A stretch of DNA of 64,000 bases from Leptotrichia hongkongensis (GTDB taxonomy: Bacteria > Fusobacteriota > Fusobacteriia > Fusobacteriales > Leptotrichiaceae), in assembly GCF_007990635.1 (NCBI RefSeq), contig NZ_AP019846.1, positions 124,001-188,000 on the forward strand, in the 5' to 3' direction. The notes under the pieces were generated by a model, which worked only from the letters and a program-made list of their open reading frames with translations, was not told the origin of the DNA and did not search any database. Shown piece after piece: positions 1 to 9,395 of this stretch (positions are counted from its first letter, which is position 1; the number at the start of each line of letters is the position of its first letter). The translations under genes were made by a program, and so were the position numbers.

Positions 1-661
1 ATTAGGAGCATTAAATGGAGAAGCTCAATGGGTAGACAGAATCATGGAATTAATGGATGCAGTTGATGACTACATTCCAACACCAGAAAGACCAGTAGAC
101 CAAGCATTCCTAATGCCGATTGAAGACGTGTTCACAATAACAGGAAGAGGAACAGTTGTAACAGGAAGAGTAGAAAGAGGAGTAATCAATGTTGGTGAAG
201 AAGTAGAAATCGTAGGAATCAAGCCAACAACAAAAACTACTGTAACAGGAGTAGAAATGTTCAGAAAATTATTGGATTCAGGACAAGCTGGAGACAACAT
301 TGGAGCATTGTTAAGAGGAACTAAGAAAGAAGAAGTGGAAAGAGGACAAGTACTTGCAAAACCAGGAACAATCAATCCACATACAGGATTCAAGTCAGAA
401 GTATACGTATTGACAAAAGATGAAGGAGGAAGACATACACCATTCTTCACAGGATACAAACCACAATTCTACTTCAGAACGACTGACATTACAGGAGAAG
501 TAAACTTGCCAGAAGGTGTAGAAATGGTAATGCCTGGAGATAACATTGAAATGACAGTTGAACTAATTCACCCAATCGCAATGGAAGAAGGATTAAGATT
601 TGCGATAAGAGAAGGTGGAAGAACAGTAGCTTCAGGAGTAGTAGCAACTATTACTAAATAG
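1..661 (+). CDS. tuf: Elongation factor Tu (3' part)
   Basis: This is the C-terminal half of EF-Tu, the GTPase that brings aminoacyl-tRNA to the ribosome. The reading frame is open from the window edge (codons begin at base 2) and runs to TAG at 659-661, so the GTP-binding domain lies outside the window. What is visible covers the end of domain 1 ([13 protein letters not shown]), domain 2 ([14 protein letters not shown]) and domain 3 ([25 protein letters not shown]), and ends as expected with [12 protein letters not shown]. Position directly before rpsJ is the usual end of a str operon (rpsL-rpsG-fusA-tuf). No other interpretation fits. Confidence 0.98.
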   Translation, partial: LGALNGEAQWVDRIMELMDAVDDYIPTPERPVDQAFLMPIEDVFTITGRGTVVTGRVERGVINVGEEVEIVGIKPTTKTTVTGVEMFRKLLDSGQAGDNIGALLRGTKKEEVERGQVLAKPGTINPHTGFKSEVYVLTKDEGGRHTPFFTGYKPQFYFRTTDITGEVNLPEGVEMVMPGDNIEMTVELIHPIAMEEGLRFAIREGGRTVASGVVATITK

Positions 662-706
662 TTTTCTGTAAGGAACTTTCTTAAAGATAAAAAATAAAAA
701 TAATTA

Positions 707-735
707 TTGCAGATAATGAAAATATTTGTTATAAT
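707..735 (+). promoter_or_regulatory. Promoter for the rpsJ (S10) operon
   Basis: TTGCAG at 707-712 and a perfect TATAAT at 730-735 are separated by 17 bp in the tuf-rpsJ gap. Transcription would start near 742, leaving a leader of about 115 nt before rpsJ, so the S10-spc cluster can be transcribed separately from the str operon. Confidence 0.75.
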
Positions 736-781
736 GATTAGAAATGTAATAGAAAAATAGTCCAAAAATATTAAATCAAAA

Positions 782-814
782 AGAGAGATTAGGTTTTTAT
801 AATCTAATTTCTCT
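782..814 (+). promoter_or_regulatory. Leader hairpin upstream of rpsJ
   Basis: AGAGAGATTAG (782-792) pairs with CTAATTTCTCT (804-814): 11 pairs including one G-U, with an 11-nt loop. It lies between the predicted transcription start and rpsJ. There is no clean U-run after it, so a simple terminator is unlikely. Autoregulatory leader structures are known for S10 operons in other bacteria; whether this one binds L4 or any other protein is unknown. Confidence 0.5.
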
Positions 815-857
815 AGTTATTAAAATAATCAGGACAAAAAAAACAGGAGGAAAAACT

Positions 858-1163
858 TTGGATAAAATAAGAATATATTTACAATCTTATGATCACAAGC
901 TGTTAGATCAATCTGCTAAAAAAATTGCAGAAGTAGCTAAGAAAAATGGTTCAGAATTAGCAGGACCACTTCCATTACCTACAAAAACTAAAAAATATAC
1001 AGTTTTAAGATCAGTTCACGTAAATAAAGATTCAAGAGAACAATTTGAAATGAGAATTCACAGAAGATTTGTAGAAATCAAAAATTCAAATCAACAAATC
1101 GTAAATGCATTAGCATCATTAAACTTACCATCAGGTGTGGGAGTTGAAATTAAGCAATCGTAG
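858..1163 (+). CDS. rpsJ: 30S ribosomal protein S10
   Basis: S10 is a component of the 30S head and also partners NusB in antitermination. The 101-residue product matches the family length and carries its hallmark stretches: IYLQSYDHKLLDQSAKKI near the N-terminus, PLPLPTKTKKYTVLRS in the middle and HVNKDSREQFEMRIHRR. The start is TTG at 858, chosen because AGGAGG lies 5 nt upstream and no ATG is available in frame nearby. It is the first gene of the S10 cluster, behind its own promoter and a hairpin leader. Confidence 0.97.
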   Translation: MDKIRIYLQSYDHKLLDQSAKKIAEVAKKNGSELAGPLPLPTKTKKYTVLRSVHVNKDSREQFEMRIHRRFVEIKNSNQQIVNALASLNLPSGVGVEIKQS

Positions 1164-1228
1164 GCTTAGTACAAGTTGGCTATTTCAAGAAAATTGTCAA
1201 CCAATATATTAAGGAGGAAAAATAAAAA

Positions 1229-1855
1229 ATGATATTAGGTAAAAAAATCGGAATGACTCAAATTTTTGAAGACGAAAAATTAATTCCAGTTACAGTAATT
1301 GAAGCAGGGACTAACTTCATTACACAAATTAAAACTGAAGAAAAAGAAGGATATAATGCTATCACATTAGCTTATGGAGATAAAAAAGAAAAAAACACTA
1401 CTAAACCATTATTAGGTGTATTTAAAAAAGCAGGAGTTACTCCAAAAAGATTTCTTAAAGAATTTAAAGTAGCTAATCCAGCTGATTTTACATTGGGACA
1501 AGAAATTAAAGTAGATGTATTAGAAGGTATCGAATTCGTTGATATTTCTGGGACTTCAAAAGGTAAAGGAACTGCAGGAGTTATGAAAAGACATAACTTT
1601 GGTGGAAACAGAGCTTCACACGGGGTTTCAAGAAACCACAGACTTGGAGGTTCTAACGCAGGAGGAGCTGCATCAAACAGTAATGTGCCAAAAGGTAAAA
1701 AAATGGCTGGAAGATTGGGAGCTGAAAAAGTAACAGTTCAAAACTTACAAGTTATAAAATTTGATGTAGAAAACAATCTTTTATTAGTAAAAGGTGCTGT
1801 TCCAGGACCCAAAAATGGTTACTTAGTTATCAAAAAATCGGTAAAGAAATATTAA
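1229..1855 (+). CDS. rplC: 50S ribosomal protein L3
   Basis: L3 binds near the 3' end of 23S rRNA and reaches the peptidyl-transferase centre. The 208-residue protein starts MILGKKIGMTQIF, the family's signature start, and contains the central loop with HNFGGNRASHGVSRNHR and GKKMAGRLGAEKVTVQNL. The ATG at 1229 follows AAGGAGG. It lies 65 bp after rpsJ and 21 bp before rplD in the standard S10-operon order. Confidence 0.97.
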   Translation: MILGKKIGMTQIFEDEKLIPVTVIEAGTNFITQIKTEEKEGYNAITLAYGDKKEKNTTKPLLGVFKKAGVTPKRFLKEFKVANPADFTLGQEIKVDVLEGIEFVDISGTSKGKGTAGVMKRHNFGGNRASHGVSRNHRLGGSNAGGAASNSNVPKGKKMAGRLGAEKVTVQNLQVIKFDVENNLLLVKGAVPGPKNGYLVIKKSVKKY

Positions 1856-1876
1856 TAGGAAAGAGAGGAGGATAAC

Positions 1877-2521
1877 ATGCCAGTTTTAAATATATATAAA
1901 TTAGACGGTTCACAAGCAGGAACTATTGAAGTAAATAACGACATATTTGGAATTGAACCAAATAAACACGTAATGCACGAAGTTTTAGTAGCAGAATTAG
2001 CTGAAGCAAGACAAGGATCTGCCTCAACAAAAACAAGAGCAGAAGTAAGAGGTGGAGGAAGAAAACCTTTTAGACAAAAAGGAACAGGAAGAGCAAGACA
2101 AGGATCTACAAGAGCACCACACATGGTAGGTGGAGGAGTAGTTCACGGACCAAAACCAAGAAATTATGCTAAAAAAGTAAATAAAAAAGTTAGAAAATTA
2201 GCTTTAAAATCAGCTTTAGCAACAAAAATTAATGAAGGAAATGTAATTGTGCTAGATGATTTTGCATTAGAAACACCAAAAACAAAAACATTTATTAATT
2301 TTGCAAAAGCATTAAATTTTGATGGTGTAAAACAATTATATGTAACAAGTGATGACGCTGATAATATAGATAGAGATTATTTCTTATATTTATCAACAAG
2401 AAATATTGAAAAAGTTGCAGCAATAAATACAAGAGATTTAAGCATCTACTGGTTAATCAAACAAGATAAAGTAATTTTAACTAAAGAAGCTCTTGCAACT
2501 ATCGAGGAGGTGCTAGCATAA
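1877..2521 (+). CDS. rplD: 50S ribosomal protein L4
   Basis: L4 is an early-assembly 50S protein that lines the exit tunnel; in E. coli it also represses its own operon. The 214-residue product shows the tunnel-loop sequence typical of the family ([29 protein letters not shown]) at about residues 50-80, and the C-terminal Rossmann-like half. ATG 1877 follows GAGGAGG. The stop codon overlaps the start of rplW by one base (TAATG), so the two are translationally coupled. Confidence 0.97.
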   Translation: MPVLNIYKLDGSQAGTIEVNNDIFGIEPNKHVMHEVLVAELAEARQGSASTKTRAEVRGGGRKPFRQKGTGRARQGSTRAPHMVGGGVVHGPKPRNYAKKVNKKVRKLALKSALATKINEGNVIVLDDFALETPKTKTFINFAKALNFDGVKQLYVTSDDADNIDRDYFLYLSTRNIEKVAAINTRDLSIYWLIKQDKVILTKEALATIEEVLA

Positions 2522-2805
2522 TGCATATTACTGATATTATCAAAAAACCTGTAATTAATACAGAAAAAGCAAGAAATTTATTAGAAAACAATGAATATGT
2601 TTTCATAGTAGATAGAAGAGCAAACAAACTTCAAATAAAAGATGCAGTTGAAAAACTATTCAATGTAAAAGTTGAAGGTGTAAATACTTTAAATATTAAA
2701 CCAAAAAATAAAAGATTCAGAATGTCAATGTATAAGACAGCCGCTATCAAAAAAGCAGTTGTTAAATTGAAAGATGGAGAATCTATTACGGCTTACGAAG
2801 GATAA
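2521..2805 (+). CDS. rplW: 50S ribosomal protein L23
   Basis: L23 sits at the tunnel exit and docks the signal recognition particle and trigger factor. The 94-residue sequence has the family features [22 protein letters not shown], the [18 protein letters not shown] segment and the basic loop KPKNKRFR. The ATG overlaps the rplD stop by one base; its ribosome-binding site (GAGGAGG at 2505-2511) lies inside the end of rplD. A gap of 185 bp follows before rplB, larger than usual in this operon. Confidence 0.97.
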   Translation: MHITDIIKKPVINTEKARNLLENNEYVFIVDRRANKLQIKDAVEKLFNVKVEGVNTLNIKPKNKRFRMSMYKTAAIKKAVVKLKDGESITAYEG

Positions 2806-2837
2806 TAAAATTATAGTACTTAATAATTTCAAAAAAT

Positions 2838-2854
2838 CTCTTTAATATAAAGAG
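2838..2854 (+). promoter_or_regulatory. Intercistronic hairpin between rplW and rplB
   Basis: CTCTTTA (2838-2844) and TAAAGAG (2848-2854) form a perfect 7-bp stem with a 3-nt loop, followed after eight bases by TTTTTT (2863-2868). It may be a partial terminator or an mRNA-processing structure. The T-tract is displaced from the stem, which weakens the terminator reading. Confidence 0.4.
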
Positions 2855-2866
2855 TAATTATATTTT

Positions 2867-2898
2867 TTGTGGAAATTATTCGATAAAAATGCTATAAT
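2867..2898 (+). promoter_or_regulatory. Possible internal promoter before rplB
   Basis: A perfect TATAAT at 2893-2898 lies about 90 bp upstream of rplB. The best -35-like sequence, TTGTGG at 2867-2872, is 20 bp away, which is long. Together with the hairpin just upstream it suggests the L2 part of the operon can be transcribed independently, but the evidence is weak. Confidence 0.35.
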
Positions 2899-2990
2899 AG
2901 ATAAGTTATGTAAATTTGTAGAAATTATTCAGTTTTTTGAATGATTTAAGAAAATAAAAATGAGAAATAGGAAGAGAGGGAACATAAGTT

Positions 2991-3818
2991 ATGCCAATAA
3001 AAAAATTAAAACCGATGACTAGTGGGACACGGCATATGTCGATATTAGTTAATAAGGACTTAGATAAAGTAAGACCTGAAAAATCTTTAGTTGAACCATT
3101 AAATTCATCTTATGGAATTGACAACTATGGACATAGAACAGGTAGAAACAGACATAAAGGACACAAAAGATTATATAGAGTAATTGACTGGAAAAGAAAT
3201 AAAATTGGAGTGCCTGCAAAAGTTGCAACTCTTGAATATGATCCAAACAGAACTGCAAACATCGCATTGTTACACTATGTTGATGGAGAAAAAAGATATA
3301 TTTTAGCTCCAAATGGACTTAAAAAAGGTGACATCGTATTAGCAGGAGAAGGTGCAGATATCAAACCTGGAAATGCACTAAAATTAAAAGACTTACCAGT
3401 AGGGACTGTTATTCATAATGTAGAACTTATGCCTGGTAAAGGTGGACAGTTAGCAAGATCAGCAGGAACAGCTGCAAGACTTGTTGCAAAAGAAGGAACT
3501 TACTGCCACGTCGAATTACCATCTGGAGAATTAAGACTTATTCATAAAGAATGTATGGCAACAGTTGGAACAGTAGGAAACTCTGAACATTCATTAGTAT
3601 CATTAGGAAAAGCTGGAAGAAATAGACACTTAGGAAGAAAACCTCACGTTAGAGGATCTGTAATGAACCCTGTAGATCACCCACACGGAGGAGGAGAAGG
3701 AAGATCTCCAATAGGTAGAAAATCACCAGTTACACCTTGGGGTAAACCTACACTTGGTAAGAAAACTAGAGGTAAAAAACTTAGTGATAAATTTATTGTT
3801 AGAGGAAGAAAAAAATAA
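2991..3818 (+). CDS. rplB: 50S ribosomal protein L2
   Basis: L2 is required for subunit association and peptidyl-transferase activity. The 275-residue length is normal. Family landmarks are present: [23 protein letters not shown] region near residues 38-60, [14 protein letters not shown], and the C-terminal [37 protein letters not shown] containing the conserved histidine of the HPHGGG loop. The start ATG at 2991 is preceded by GGAAGAGAGGG some 10 nt upstream. Unusually long gaps (185 bp before, 215 bp after) isolate it within the cluster. Confidence 0.98.
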   Translation: MPIKKLKPMTSGTRHMSILVNKDLDKVRPEKSLVEPLNSSYGIDNYGHRTGRNRHKGHKRLYRVIDWKRNKIGVPAKVATLEYDPNRTANIALLHYVDGEKRYILAPNGLKKGDIVLAGEGADIKPGNALKLKDLPVGTVIHNVELMPGKGGQLARSAGTAARLVAKEGTYCHVELPSGELRLIHKECMATVGTVGNSEHSLVSLGKAGRNRHLGRKPHVRGSVMNPVDHPHGGGEGRSPIGRKSPVTPWGKPTLGKKTRGKKLSDKFIVRGRKK

Positions 3819-4033
3819 TTGCTTAAAAGTTGAATTGATATCCCAAAATATATTAATGATATTTTTAAATAAAGAACGTAGAAATGGACTGTGCCAGTCA
3901 AATAAACACATAAAATATTTGAATGGAAATTTGGCTGAATATAAAAATATTGCTTAATACATTGAATTAAATATTAAAATGAGATGTATTGAGTAACATT
4001 TCTCGATTTAAAAAATGAAATAAGGAGGAAAGA

Positions 4034-4306
4034 ATGTCTCGTTCATTAAAAAAAGGACCTTTTGTTGATGCGTATTTATTAGAAAAAATAGAAGCATTAG
4101 GAGGTAAAAAACAAGTTATTAAAACATGGTCTAGAAGATCAACTATATTCCCTCAATTTATTGGACATACTTTTGCAGTATATAACGGTAAAAAACATAT
4201 TCCTGTATATGTAACTGAGGAAATGGTTGGACATAAGTTAGGTGAATTTGCGCCAACTAGAACTTTCTATGGACATGGAAAAGATGCTAAAAAAGGTAAA
4301 AAATAG
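4034..4306 (+). CDS. rpsS: 30S ribosomal protein S19
   Basis: S19 is in the 30S head, close to the A-site tRNA. The 90-residue protein begins [19 protein letters not shown] and has the diagnostic [48 protein letters not shown] core. ATG 4034 follows AAGGAGG. The 215-bp gap upstream holds small inverted repeats (for example AATACAT/ATGTATT at 3956-3962 and 3984-3990) but no credible gene; a 67-codon frame at 3754-3957 mostly overlaps rplB and has no recognisable content. Confidence 0.98.
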   Translation: MSRSLKKGPFVDAYLLEKIEALGGKKQVIKTWSRRSTIFPQFIGHTFAVYNGKKHIPVYVTEEMVGHKLGEFAPTRTFYGHGKDAKKGKK

Positions 4307-4346
4307 AAATTAATATTTATAAATTAACGAAAGGAGAGGACTTTGA

Positions 4347-4685
4347 ATGGCAGTAGTAGCTAAATTGAAATATCAAAGATTAAGCCCTCAAAAAGCAAGA
4401 TTAGTTGCTGATATTGTAAGAGGAAAAAATGCACTGCAAGCATTGAATATATTAAAATTTACAAATAAAAAAGCAGCATTATATATAGAAAAAACATTAA
4501 GATCAGCAATTGCAAATGCTGAACATAATAATAATATGGATCCTGATAAACTGTTTGTATCAAAAATATTAATTGATAAAGGACCTGTATTAAAAAGAAT
4601 CAGCCCAAGAGCAATGGGAAGAGCTGATGTTATTAGAAAACCGACAGCTCATATCACAGTAGAAGTTGATGAAAGAGAAGATTAA
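4347..4685 (+). CDS. rplV: 50S ribosomal protein L22
   Basis: L22 binds all 23S rRNA domains and its beta hairpin lines the exit tunnel, where macrolide-resistance changes occur. The 112-residue protein has [23 protein letters not shown], the [10 protein letters not shown] segment and the tunnel hairpin region [30 protein letters not shown] 4347 lies behind AAAGGAGAGG. The gene sits 40 bp after rpsS and 25 bp before rpsC, the standard order. Confidence 0.97.
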   Translation: MAVVAKLKYQRLSPQKARLVADIVRGKNALQALNILKFTNKKAALYIEKTLRSAIANAEHNNNMDPDKLFVSKILIDKGPVLKRISPRAMGRADVIRKPTAHITVEVDERED

Positions 4686-4710
4686 TTCAGAAAAATAAGG
4701 AGGTAAGTCT

Positions 4711-5367
4711 GTGGGACAAAAAGTAGATCCTAGGGGGATAAGATTAGGAATCACAAGAACTTGGGATTCAAAATGGTTCGCTGAGGGGAAAGAATACGTA
4801 ACAAATTTTCATGAAGATTTGAAAATAAAAAAATATATTAAGAAAAACTATTACCATGCAGGGATTTCTTCTATTCAAATAGAAAGAACATCACCTACAG
4901 AAGTAGCAGTTATTATAGAAACTGGAAAAGCTGGAATTTTAATTGGAAGAAAAGGTCAAGAAATTGAAGCTTTAAAAGTAAAATTAGAAAAATTAACTGG
5001 TAAAAGAGTACAAATTAAAGTACAAGAAATCAAAAATCCTAATAAAGATGCTCAATTAGTAGCAGAAAGTATTGCAACTGCAATTGAAAAAAGGGTTGCT
5101 TATAAAAGAGCGGTTCAACAAGCTATTCAAAGAGCAGAAAAAGCTGGGATTAAAGGAATTAAAGTTATGGTATCGGGAAGATTGAATGGTGCCGAAATTG
5201 CAAGAAGTGAATGGACACTTTCAGGAAGAGTACCACTACATACTTTAAGAGCAGATGTTGATTATGCAACAGCTACTGCACACACTACATACGGTGCTTT
5301 AGGATTAAAAGTATGGATATTTAATGGTGAAGTTCTTTCTACTACAAAGGAAGGAGAAAACGAATAA
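4711..5367 (+). CDS. rpsC: 30S ribosomal protein S3
   Basis: S3 lies at the mRNA entry channel and takes part in the ribosomal helicase. The 218-residue sequence begins with the family start [14 protein letters not shown] and includes a KH domain with the [14 protein letters not shown] motif around residues 72-85, then the C-terminal domain with [21 protein letters not shown] and [27 protein letters not shown]. The start is GTG at 4711 after AAGGAGG. It ends 1 bp before rplP. Confidence 0.98.
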   Translation: MGQKVDPRGIRLGITRTWDSKWFAEGKEYVTNFHEDLKIKKYIKKNYYHAGISSIQIERTSPTEVAVIIETGKAGILIGRKGQEIEALKVKLEKLTGKRVQIKVQEIKNPNKDAQLVAESIATAIEKRVAYKRAVQQAIQRAEKAGIKGIKVMVSGRLNGAEIARSEWTLSGRVPLHTLRADVDYATATAHTTYGALGLKVWIFNGEVLSTTKEGENE

Positions 5368-5368
5368 T

Positions 5369-5794
5369 ATGTTAATACCTAAAAGAACGAAATATAGAAA
5401 ACAGTTCAGAGGAAAAATGGGTGGCGTAGCAACTAAAGGAAATAAAGTTGATTTTGGTGAATTTGGACTTGCCGCTAGAGAATTTGGTTGGATTACTTCA
5501 AGACAAATAGAAGCTTGTAGGGTAACAATTAATAGAACATTTAAAAGAGAAGGTAAAATTTGGATTAGAATATTCCCTGATAAACCTTATACAAAAAGAC
5601 CTGAAGGAACAAGAATGGGTAAAGGTAAAGGTAATGCAGAAGGTTGGGTAGCAGTAGTTAAAAAGAATAAAATAATGTTTGAAGTTGGTGGAGTATCAGA
5701 AGAGAAAGCCAAGGAAGCATTAAGAAAAGCTGGACATAAACTACCTATAAAAGTTAAATTTGTAAGAAAAGAAGAAGTAGGTGGTGATAAGTAA
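5369..5794 (+). CDS. rplP: 50S ribosomal protein L16
   Basis: L16 organises the A-site tRNA binding region of the 50S subunit. The start was set at ATG 5369 ([15 protein letters not shown]), the universally conserved L16 start, although the frame is open 45 bp further upstream inside rpsC; GGAG at 5353-5356 serves as the binding site. The 141-residue length matches the family. Landmarks: [44 protein letters not shown] and the C-terminal [11 protein letters not shown]. The stop overlaps the rpmC start by one base. Confidence 0.98.
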   Translation: MLIPKRTKYRKQFRGKMGGVATKGNKVDFGEFGLAAREFGWITSRQIEACRVTINRTFKREGKIWIRIFPDKPYTKRPEGTRMGKGKGNAEGWVAVVKKNKIMFEVGGVSEEKAKEALRKAGHKLPIKVKFVRKEEVGGDK

Positions 5795-5985
5795 TGACAA
5801 TTAACGAAATTAGAGAATTATCATTGGAAGAATTGGAAGTTAAAGTAAATGAATTGAAACAAGAATTGTTTAATTTAAAATTTCAAAAAACTCTTGGACA
5901 ATTACAAAACACTGCTAAAATACGAGATGTTAAAAGAACAATAGCAAGACTAAAAACTGTTGTAACTGAAAAAACTGGTAAATAG
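5794..5985 (+). CDS. rpmC: 50S ribosomal protein L29
   Basis: L29 is a small two-helix protein at the tunnel exit near L23. The 63-residue product has the pattern [31 protein letters not shown] followed by [23 protein letters not shown], typical of the family. ATG 5794 overlaps the rplP stop (TAATG); the ribosome-binding site is GTAGGTGG inside rplP. Confidence 0.96.
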   Translation: MTINEIRELSLEELEVKVNELKQELFNLKFQKTLGQLQNTAKIRDVKRTIARLKTVVTEKTGK

Positions 5986-5996
5986 GAGGATCAAGA

Positions 5997-6257
5997 GTGG
6001 AAAATAAAAGAAACGAAAGAAAAGTAAGAGAAGGAATCGTTGTTTCTAACAAAATGGATAAAACTGTAGTTGTTCTTGAAGAAACAATGAAATTACACAA
6101 ACTTTATAAAAAGAGAGTAAAAACTTCTAAAAAATATAAAGCACATGATGAAAACAATGATTGTGGAATCGGAGATAAAGTGCAAATTATGGAAACTAGA
6201 CCATTAAGTAAAGATAAAAGATGGAGAGTTGTTACAATCTTAGAAAGAGCTAAATAA
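5997..6257 (+). CDS. rpsQ: 30S ribosomal protein S17
   Basis: S17 is a primary 16S rRNA-binding protein with an OB fold. The 86-residue sequence contains the family stretches [40 protein letters not shown] and [24 protein letters not shown]. The start is GTG at 5997 with AGGAGG 7 nt upstream. It is 11 bp after rpmC; a 95-bp gap follows. Confidence 0.97.
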   Translation: MENKRNERKVREGIVVSNKMDKTVVVLEETMKLHKLYKKRVKTSKKYKAHDENNDCGIGDKVQIMETRPLSKDKRWRVVTILERAK

Positions 6258-6352
6258 TTTAATCTTATTAAAAAAATTGCTTGATGTTTTATTTTCAATA
6301 TTAAAACGGAAGAAGATAGTGTGAGTTAACATTTGAGAGGAGGAAATTTTAA

Positions 6353-6721
6353 ATGGTTCAACAACAAACGATACTTAATGTTGCTGATAACACTGGAGCC
6401 AAAAAAATCATGGTTATTAGAGTATTAGGTGGATCAAGAAGAAGATTCGGTAAAATAGGAGACATCGTAGTAGCGAGTGTAAAAGAAGCTATACCAAATG
6501 GAAACGTAAAAAAAGGTGATGTAGTAAAAGCTGTAATCGTTAGAACTAGAAAAGAATTAAAAAGAGCAGACGGTTCATATATAAAATTTGATGATAATGC
6601 GGCTGTTATACTAAATACAGCATTAGAAGTAAGAGGAACAAGAATTTTTGGACCTGTAGCAAGAGAATTAAGAGCGAAAAACTTTATGAAAATAGTTTCT
6701 CTAGCACCAGAAGTATTATAG
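6353..6721 (+). CDS. rplN: 50S ribosomal protein L14
   Basis: L14 forms inter-subunit bridges with 16S rRNA. The 122-residue protein has [39 protein letters not shown] near the N-terminus and the C-terminal [10 protein letters not shown] and [13 protein letters not shown] motifs. ATG 6353 follows GAGGAGG. It begins the spc-type segment of the cluster; in E. coli an operon boundary falls here, and the 95-bp upstream gap is consistent with one, but no clear promoter was seen. Confidence 0.98.
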   Translation: MVQQQTILNVADNTGAKKIMVIRVLGGSRRRFGKIGDIVVASVKEAIPNGNVKKGDVVKAVIVRTRKELKRADGSYIKFDDNAAVILNTALEVRGTRIFGPVARELRAKNFMKIVSLAPEVL

Positions 6722-6736
6722 GAAGGAGAGTTAAAC

Positions 6737-7120
6737 GTGGCTAAACCAAATTTAAAATCAGTACCTAAAAGATTACATGTTAAAACTGGAGATACAGTTA
6801 TTGTGATTAGCGGTAGATCAAAAGATTTGTTGCGTAATGAAAAGAGTACACAAACTGGAGATAAAGGAAAAATTGGAAAAGTATTAAAAGTATTCCCTAA
6901 AACTGGAAAAATAATTGTTGAAGGTGTAAATATCAAAAAAAGACATATTAAGCCTAATGCAATGAACCCACAAGGCGAAGTTGTAGAAAGAGAAATGCCA
7001 ATCTTCTCATCTAAAGTAATGCTTTGGGATGAAGGAGCAGGGAAACCTACAAGAATAAGAAGAGAAATAAGAGACGGTAAAAAAGTAAGAATATCAGTTG
7101 TATCTGGTAATGAAATATAA
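6737..7120 (+). CDS. rplX: 50S ribosomal protein L24
   Basis: L24 starts 50S assembly by binding the 5' region of 23S rRNA. The 127-residue protein is longer than the typical 100-105: it has about a dozen extra N-terminal residues and an insertion (around LLRNEKSTQTGD) within the KOW motif region, which otherwise reads TGDTVIVISG...DKGKIGKVLKV. NIKKRHIKP and the MPIFSSKVML stretch are conserved. The start is GTG at 6737 behind GGAAGGAG. Spacing to neighbours is 15 and 25 bp. Confidence 0.96.
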   Translation: MAKPNLKSVPKRLHVKTGDTVIVISGRSKDLLRNEKSTQTGDKGKIGKVLKVFPKTGKIIVEGVNIKKRHIKPNAMNPQGEVVEREMPIFSSKVMLWDEGAGKPTRIRREIRDGKKVRISVVSGNEI

Positions 7121-7145
7121 TATTTTAGAGAGGAGGATGTCATAA

Positions 7146-7700
7146 ATGGCTGAAAAATATATTCCAAGATTACAGAAATTATACAAAGATGAAATTGTTT
7201 CATCACTAATGAAAGAATTAAACTTATCTAACGTTATGCAAGTACCTAAACTTGATAAAATCGTAGTTAATATGGGGATTGGAGAAGCAGTAAGCAATTC
7301 TAAATTAATCGATACAGCAATTGCTGAATTATCACAAATTACAGGGCAACAGCCTGTACCAAGAGCAGCTAGAAAATCAGAAGCTGGATTTAAATTAAGA
7401 GAAGGACAAAAAATTGGAGCAAAAGTTACATTAAGAAAAGAAAAAATGTATGAATTCCTAGACAGATTAATTAGTATCACATTACCAAGGGTAAGAGATT
7501 TTGAAGGTGTTTCACCTAAAGGATTTGATGGAAGAGGGAACTATACATTAGGATTAAAAGAACAAATCGTATTCCCTGAAATCGAAATTGATAAAGTAGA
7601 TAAAATCTTCGGATTAGGAATTACAATTGTATCTACAGCACAAAATGATGAGCAAGGAAGAGCTTTATTAAAAGCATTCGGAATGCCGTTTGCAAAATAG
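7146..7700 (+). CDS. rplE: 50S ribosomal protein L5
   Basis: L5 binds 5S rRNA and contacts S13 and P-site tRNA. The 184-residue sequence has the family features [42 protein letters not shown], and [35 protein letters not shown] 7146 follows GAGAGGAGG. Its place between rplX and rpsN is standard. Confidence 0.98.
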   Translation: MAEKYIPRLQKLYKDEIVSSLMKELNLSNVMQVPKLDKIVVNMGIGEAVSNSKLIDTAIAELSQITGQQPVPRAARKSEAGFKLREGQKIGAKVTLRKEKMYEFLDRLISITLPRVRDFEGVSPKGFDGRGNYTLGLKEQIVFPEIEIDKVDKIFGLGITIVSTAQNDEQGRALLKAFGMPFAK

Positions 7701-7730
7701 TATTATTTTGAAGGAGGTGTAATTTAATCA

Positions 7731-8018
7731 ATGGCTAAAAAAGCAATGGTTGAAAGAAACTTAAAAAGACAAAAAACAGTTGATAAATATGCAGCTAAAA
7801 GAGCTGAATTAAAAGAAAGAGCTAAAAAAGGTGATAGAGAAGCAGTTTTAGAATTATCTAAATTACCAAGAAATGCTTCGCCTACAAGAGTTAGAAATAG
7901 ATGTCAAATTAACGGAAGACCAAGAGGATATATGAGAGAATTTGGTATTTCAAGAGTTATGTTCAGACAATTAGCAGGAGAGGGAGTTATCCCAGGAGTA
8001 AAAAAATCAAGTTGGTAA
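7731..8018 (+). CDS. rpsN: 30S ribosomal protein S14, zinc-free type
   Basis: S14 is a 30S head protein needed late in assembly. At 95 residues this is the longer form without the CxxC...CxxC zinc ribbon; only one cysteine is visible (in [21 protein letters not shown]). The C-terminal [18 protein letters not shown] is the family ending. Zinc-free S14 paralogues in some bacteria are zinc-starvation backups, but here it occupies the operon position, so it is probably the main copy. ATG 7731 follows AAGGAGG. Confidence 0.96.
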   Translation: MAKKAMVERNLKRQKTVDKYAAKRAELKERAKKGDREAVLELSKLPRNASPTRVRNRCQINGRPRGYMREFGISRVMFRQLAGEGVIPGVKKSSW

Positions 8019-8039
8019 TTTTGAGAGGAGGAAGAATTA

Positions 8040-8435
8040 ATGTATTTAACAGATCCTATTGCTGATATGCTTACTAGAATCAGAAACGGAAACATGGCTA
8101 AACATGCACAAGTTGCAGTACCATTTTCAAGAATTAAAGAAAGTATAGCAAATATATTAAAAAATGAAGGATATATAAACGGTTACGAAATTAAAGAAGA
8201 AGGAGCTATAAAAAATATAGTTGTTTCTTTAAAAACTGTAGATGGAGAAGCTGTAATTAAAGGATTGAAAAGAATTTCAAAACCTGGAAGAAGAGTTTAC
8301 ACATCTGTAGAAAATTTACCTAAAGTATTAGGTGGATTAGGAATTGCCATTGTCTCAACACCACAAGGTGTTATTACAGACAAGGAATGCAGAAAGCATA
8401 ACGTTGGTGGAGAAGTTCTTTGCTACGTGTGGTAA
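8040..8435 (+). CDS. rpsH: 30S ribosomal protein S8
   Basis: S8 binds the central domain of 16S rRNA and, in E. coli, represses the spc operon. The 131-residue protein begins with [16 protein letters not shown] and ends with [34 protein letters not shown], the family's C-terminal signature. ATG 8040 follows GAGAGGAGG. Gaps to rpsN and rplF are 21 and 32 bp. Confidence 0.98.
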   Translation: MYLTDPIADMLTRIRNGNMAKHAQVAVPFSRIKESIANILKNEGYINGYEIKEEGAIKNIVVSLKTVDGEAVIKGLKRISKPGRRVYTSVENLPKVLGGLGIAIVSTPQGVITDKECRKHNVGGEVLCYVW

Positions 8436-8467
8436 TTTACGCATTTTATAAATTAGGAGGATAAACA

Positions 8468-9001
8468 ATGTCAAGAATAGGTAAGAAACCTATAACTATA
8501 CCTGCTGGTGTTGAAGTTAAGCAGGATGGGAACACTTTTACTGTAAAAGGGCCAAAAGGACAATTAGTAAGAGAATTAAGCAGTGAAATTAAAGTAAATA
8601 TTGATGGTAACGAAATTACATTTGAAAGACCAAATGATTTACCAAATATCAGAGCTCTTCATGGAACTACAAGAGCAAACTTAAACAATATGATTGTTGG
8701 AGTAAGTGAAGGATTTACTAGAGGATTAGAATTAGTCGGAGTAGGGTACAGAGTACAAGCTAGCGGAAAAGGATTAACTTTATCTTTAGGATATTCACAT
8801 CCAGTTGAAATTGAAGCAGTAGAAGGAATCACTTTTAAAGTTGAAGGAAATACTAAAATTTCTGTTGAAGGAATTGACAAACAATTAGTTGGACAAGTTG
8901 CTGCAAACATCAGAGCTAAACGTCCACCTGAACCATATAAAGGAAAAGGTGTTAAATACGCTGATGAAGTAATCAGAAGAAAAGAAGGTAAGAAAGGATA
9001 G
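8468..9001 (+). CDS. rplF: 50S ribosomal protein L6
   Basis: L6 is a two-domain protein near the factor-binding stalk base. The 177-residue sequence begins [17 protein letters not shown] and ends with the signature [26 protein letters not shown]. Duplicated beta-sheet domains correspond to about residues 1-80 and 85-170. ATG 8468 follows TAGGAGG. It is 13 bp from rplR. Confidence 0.98.
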   Translation: MSRIGKKPITIPAGVEVKQDGNTFTVKGPKGQLVRELSSEIKVNIDGNEITFERPNDLPNIRALHGTTRANLNNMIVGVSEGFTRGLELVGVGYRVQASGKGLTLSLGYSHPVEIEAVEGITFKVEGNTKISVEGIDKQLVGQVAANIRAKRPPEPYKGKGVKYADEVIRRKEGKKG

Positions 9002-9014
9002 GAGGTAGATTTTA

Positions 9015-9377
9015 ATGGTAAAAAAACTTGATAGAAATAAATTAAGACAAAAAAAACATAGAAGTATTAGAAGAAAAATCGTTGGAACTGCTGAAAGACC
9101 TAGACTTGCTGTGTATAGAAGTTTACAAAATATCTTTGTTCAAGTAATTGATGATACTACAGGAAATACTTTAGTTTCTGCGTCAACTATTGAAAAAGGT
9201 GCAAAAATTGAAAAAGGTTCAAATATTGAAGCAGCTAAACAAATAGGAGAAAGAATTGCTAAAAAAGCATTAGATAAAGGGATTACTGCTGTTGTATTCG
9301 ACAGAGGAGGATACGTGTACACAGGAAGAGTTAAAGCTGTGGCAGATGCTGCAAGAGAAGCAGGATTAAAATTCTAA
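9015..9377 (+). CDS. rplR: 50S ribosomal protein L18
   Basis: L18 joins L5 in binding 5S rRNA. The 120-residue product has the basic N-terminus [35 protein letters not shown], the middle TLVSAST and the end [28 protein letters not shown], all typical. ATG 9015 follows TAGGAGG, which overlaps the rplF stop. Confidence 0.98.
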   Translation: MVKKLDRNKLRQKKHRSIRRKIVGTAERPRLAVYRSLQNIFVQVIDDTTGNTLVSASTIEKGAKIEKGSNIEAAKQIGERIAKKALDKGITAVVFDRGGYVYTGRVKAVADAAREAGLKF

Positions 9378-9395
9378 AGATAAGGAGGATTTATT

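Noticed and set aside
858-1163. First gene after tuf considered as S6
   Set aside because: The motifs YDHKLLDQSAKKI and HVNKDSREQFEMRIHRR identify S10.
3754-3957. 67-codon plus-strand frame after rplB
   Set aside because: Its first third overlaps the end of rplB in another frame, it has no ribosome-binding site and no recognisable sequence.
6358-7206. 282-codon minus-strand frame opposite rplN and rplX
   Set aside because: Antisense shadow of two certain ribosomal-protein genes; its composition is the complement of their Lys/Ile/Val codons.
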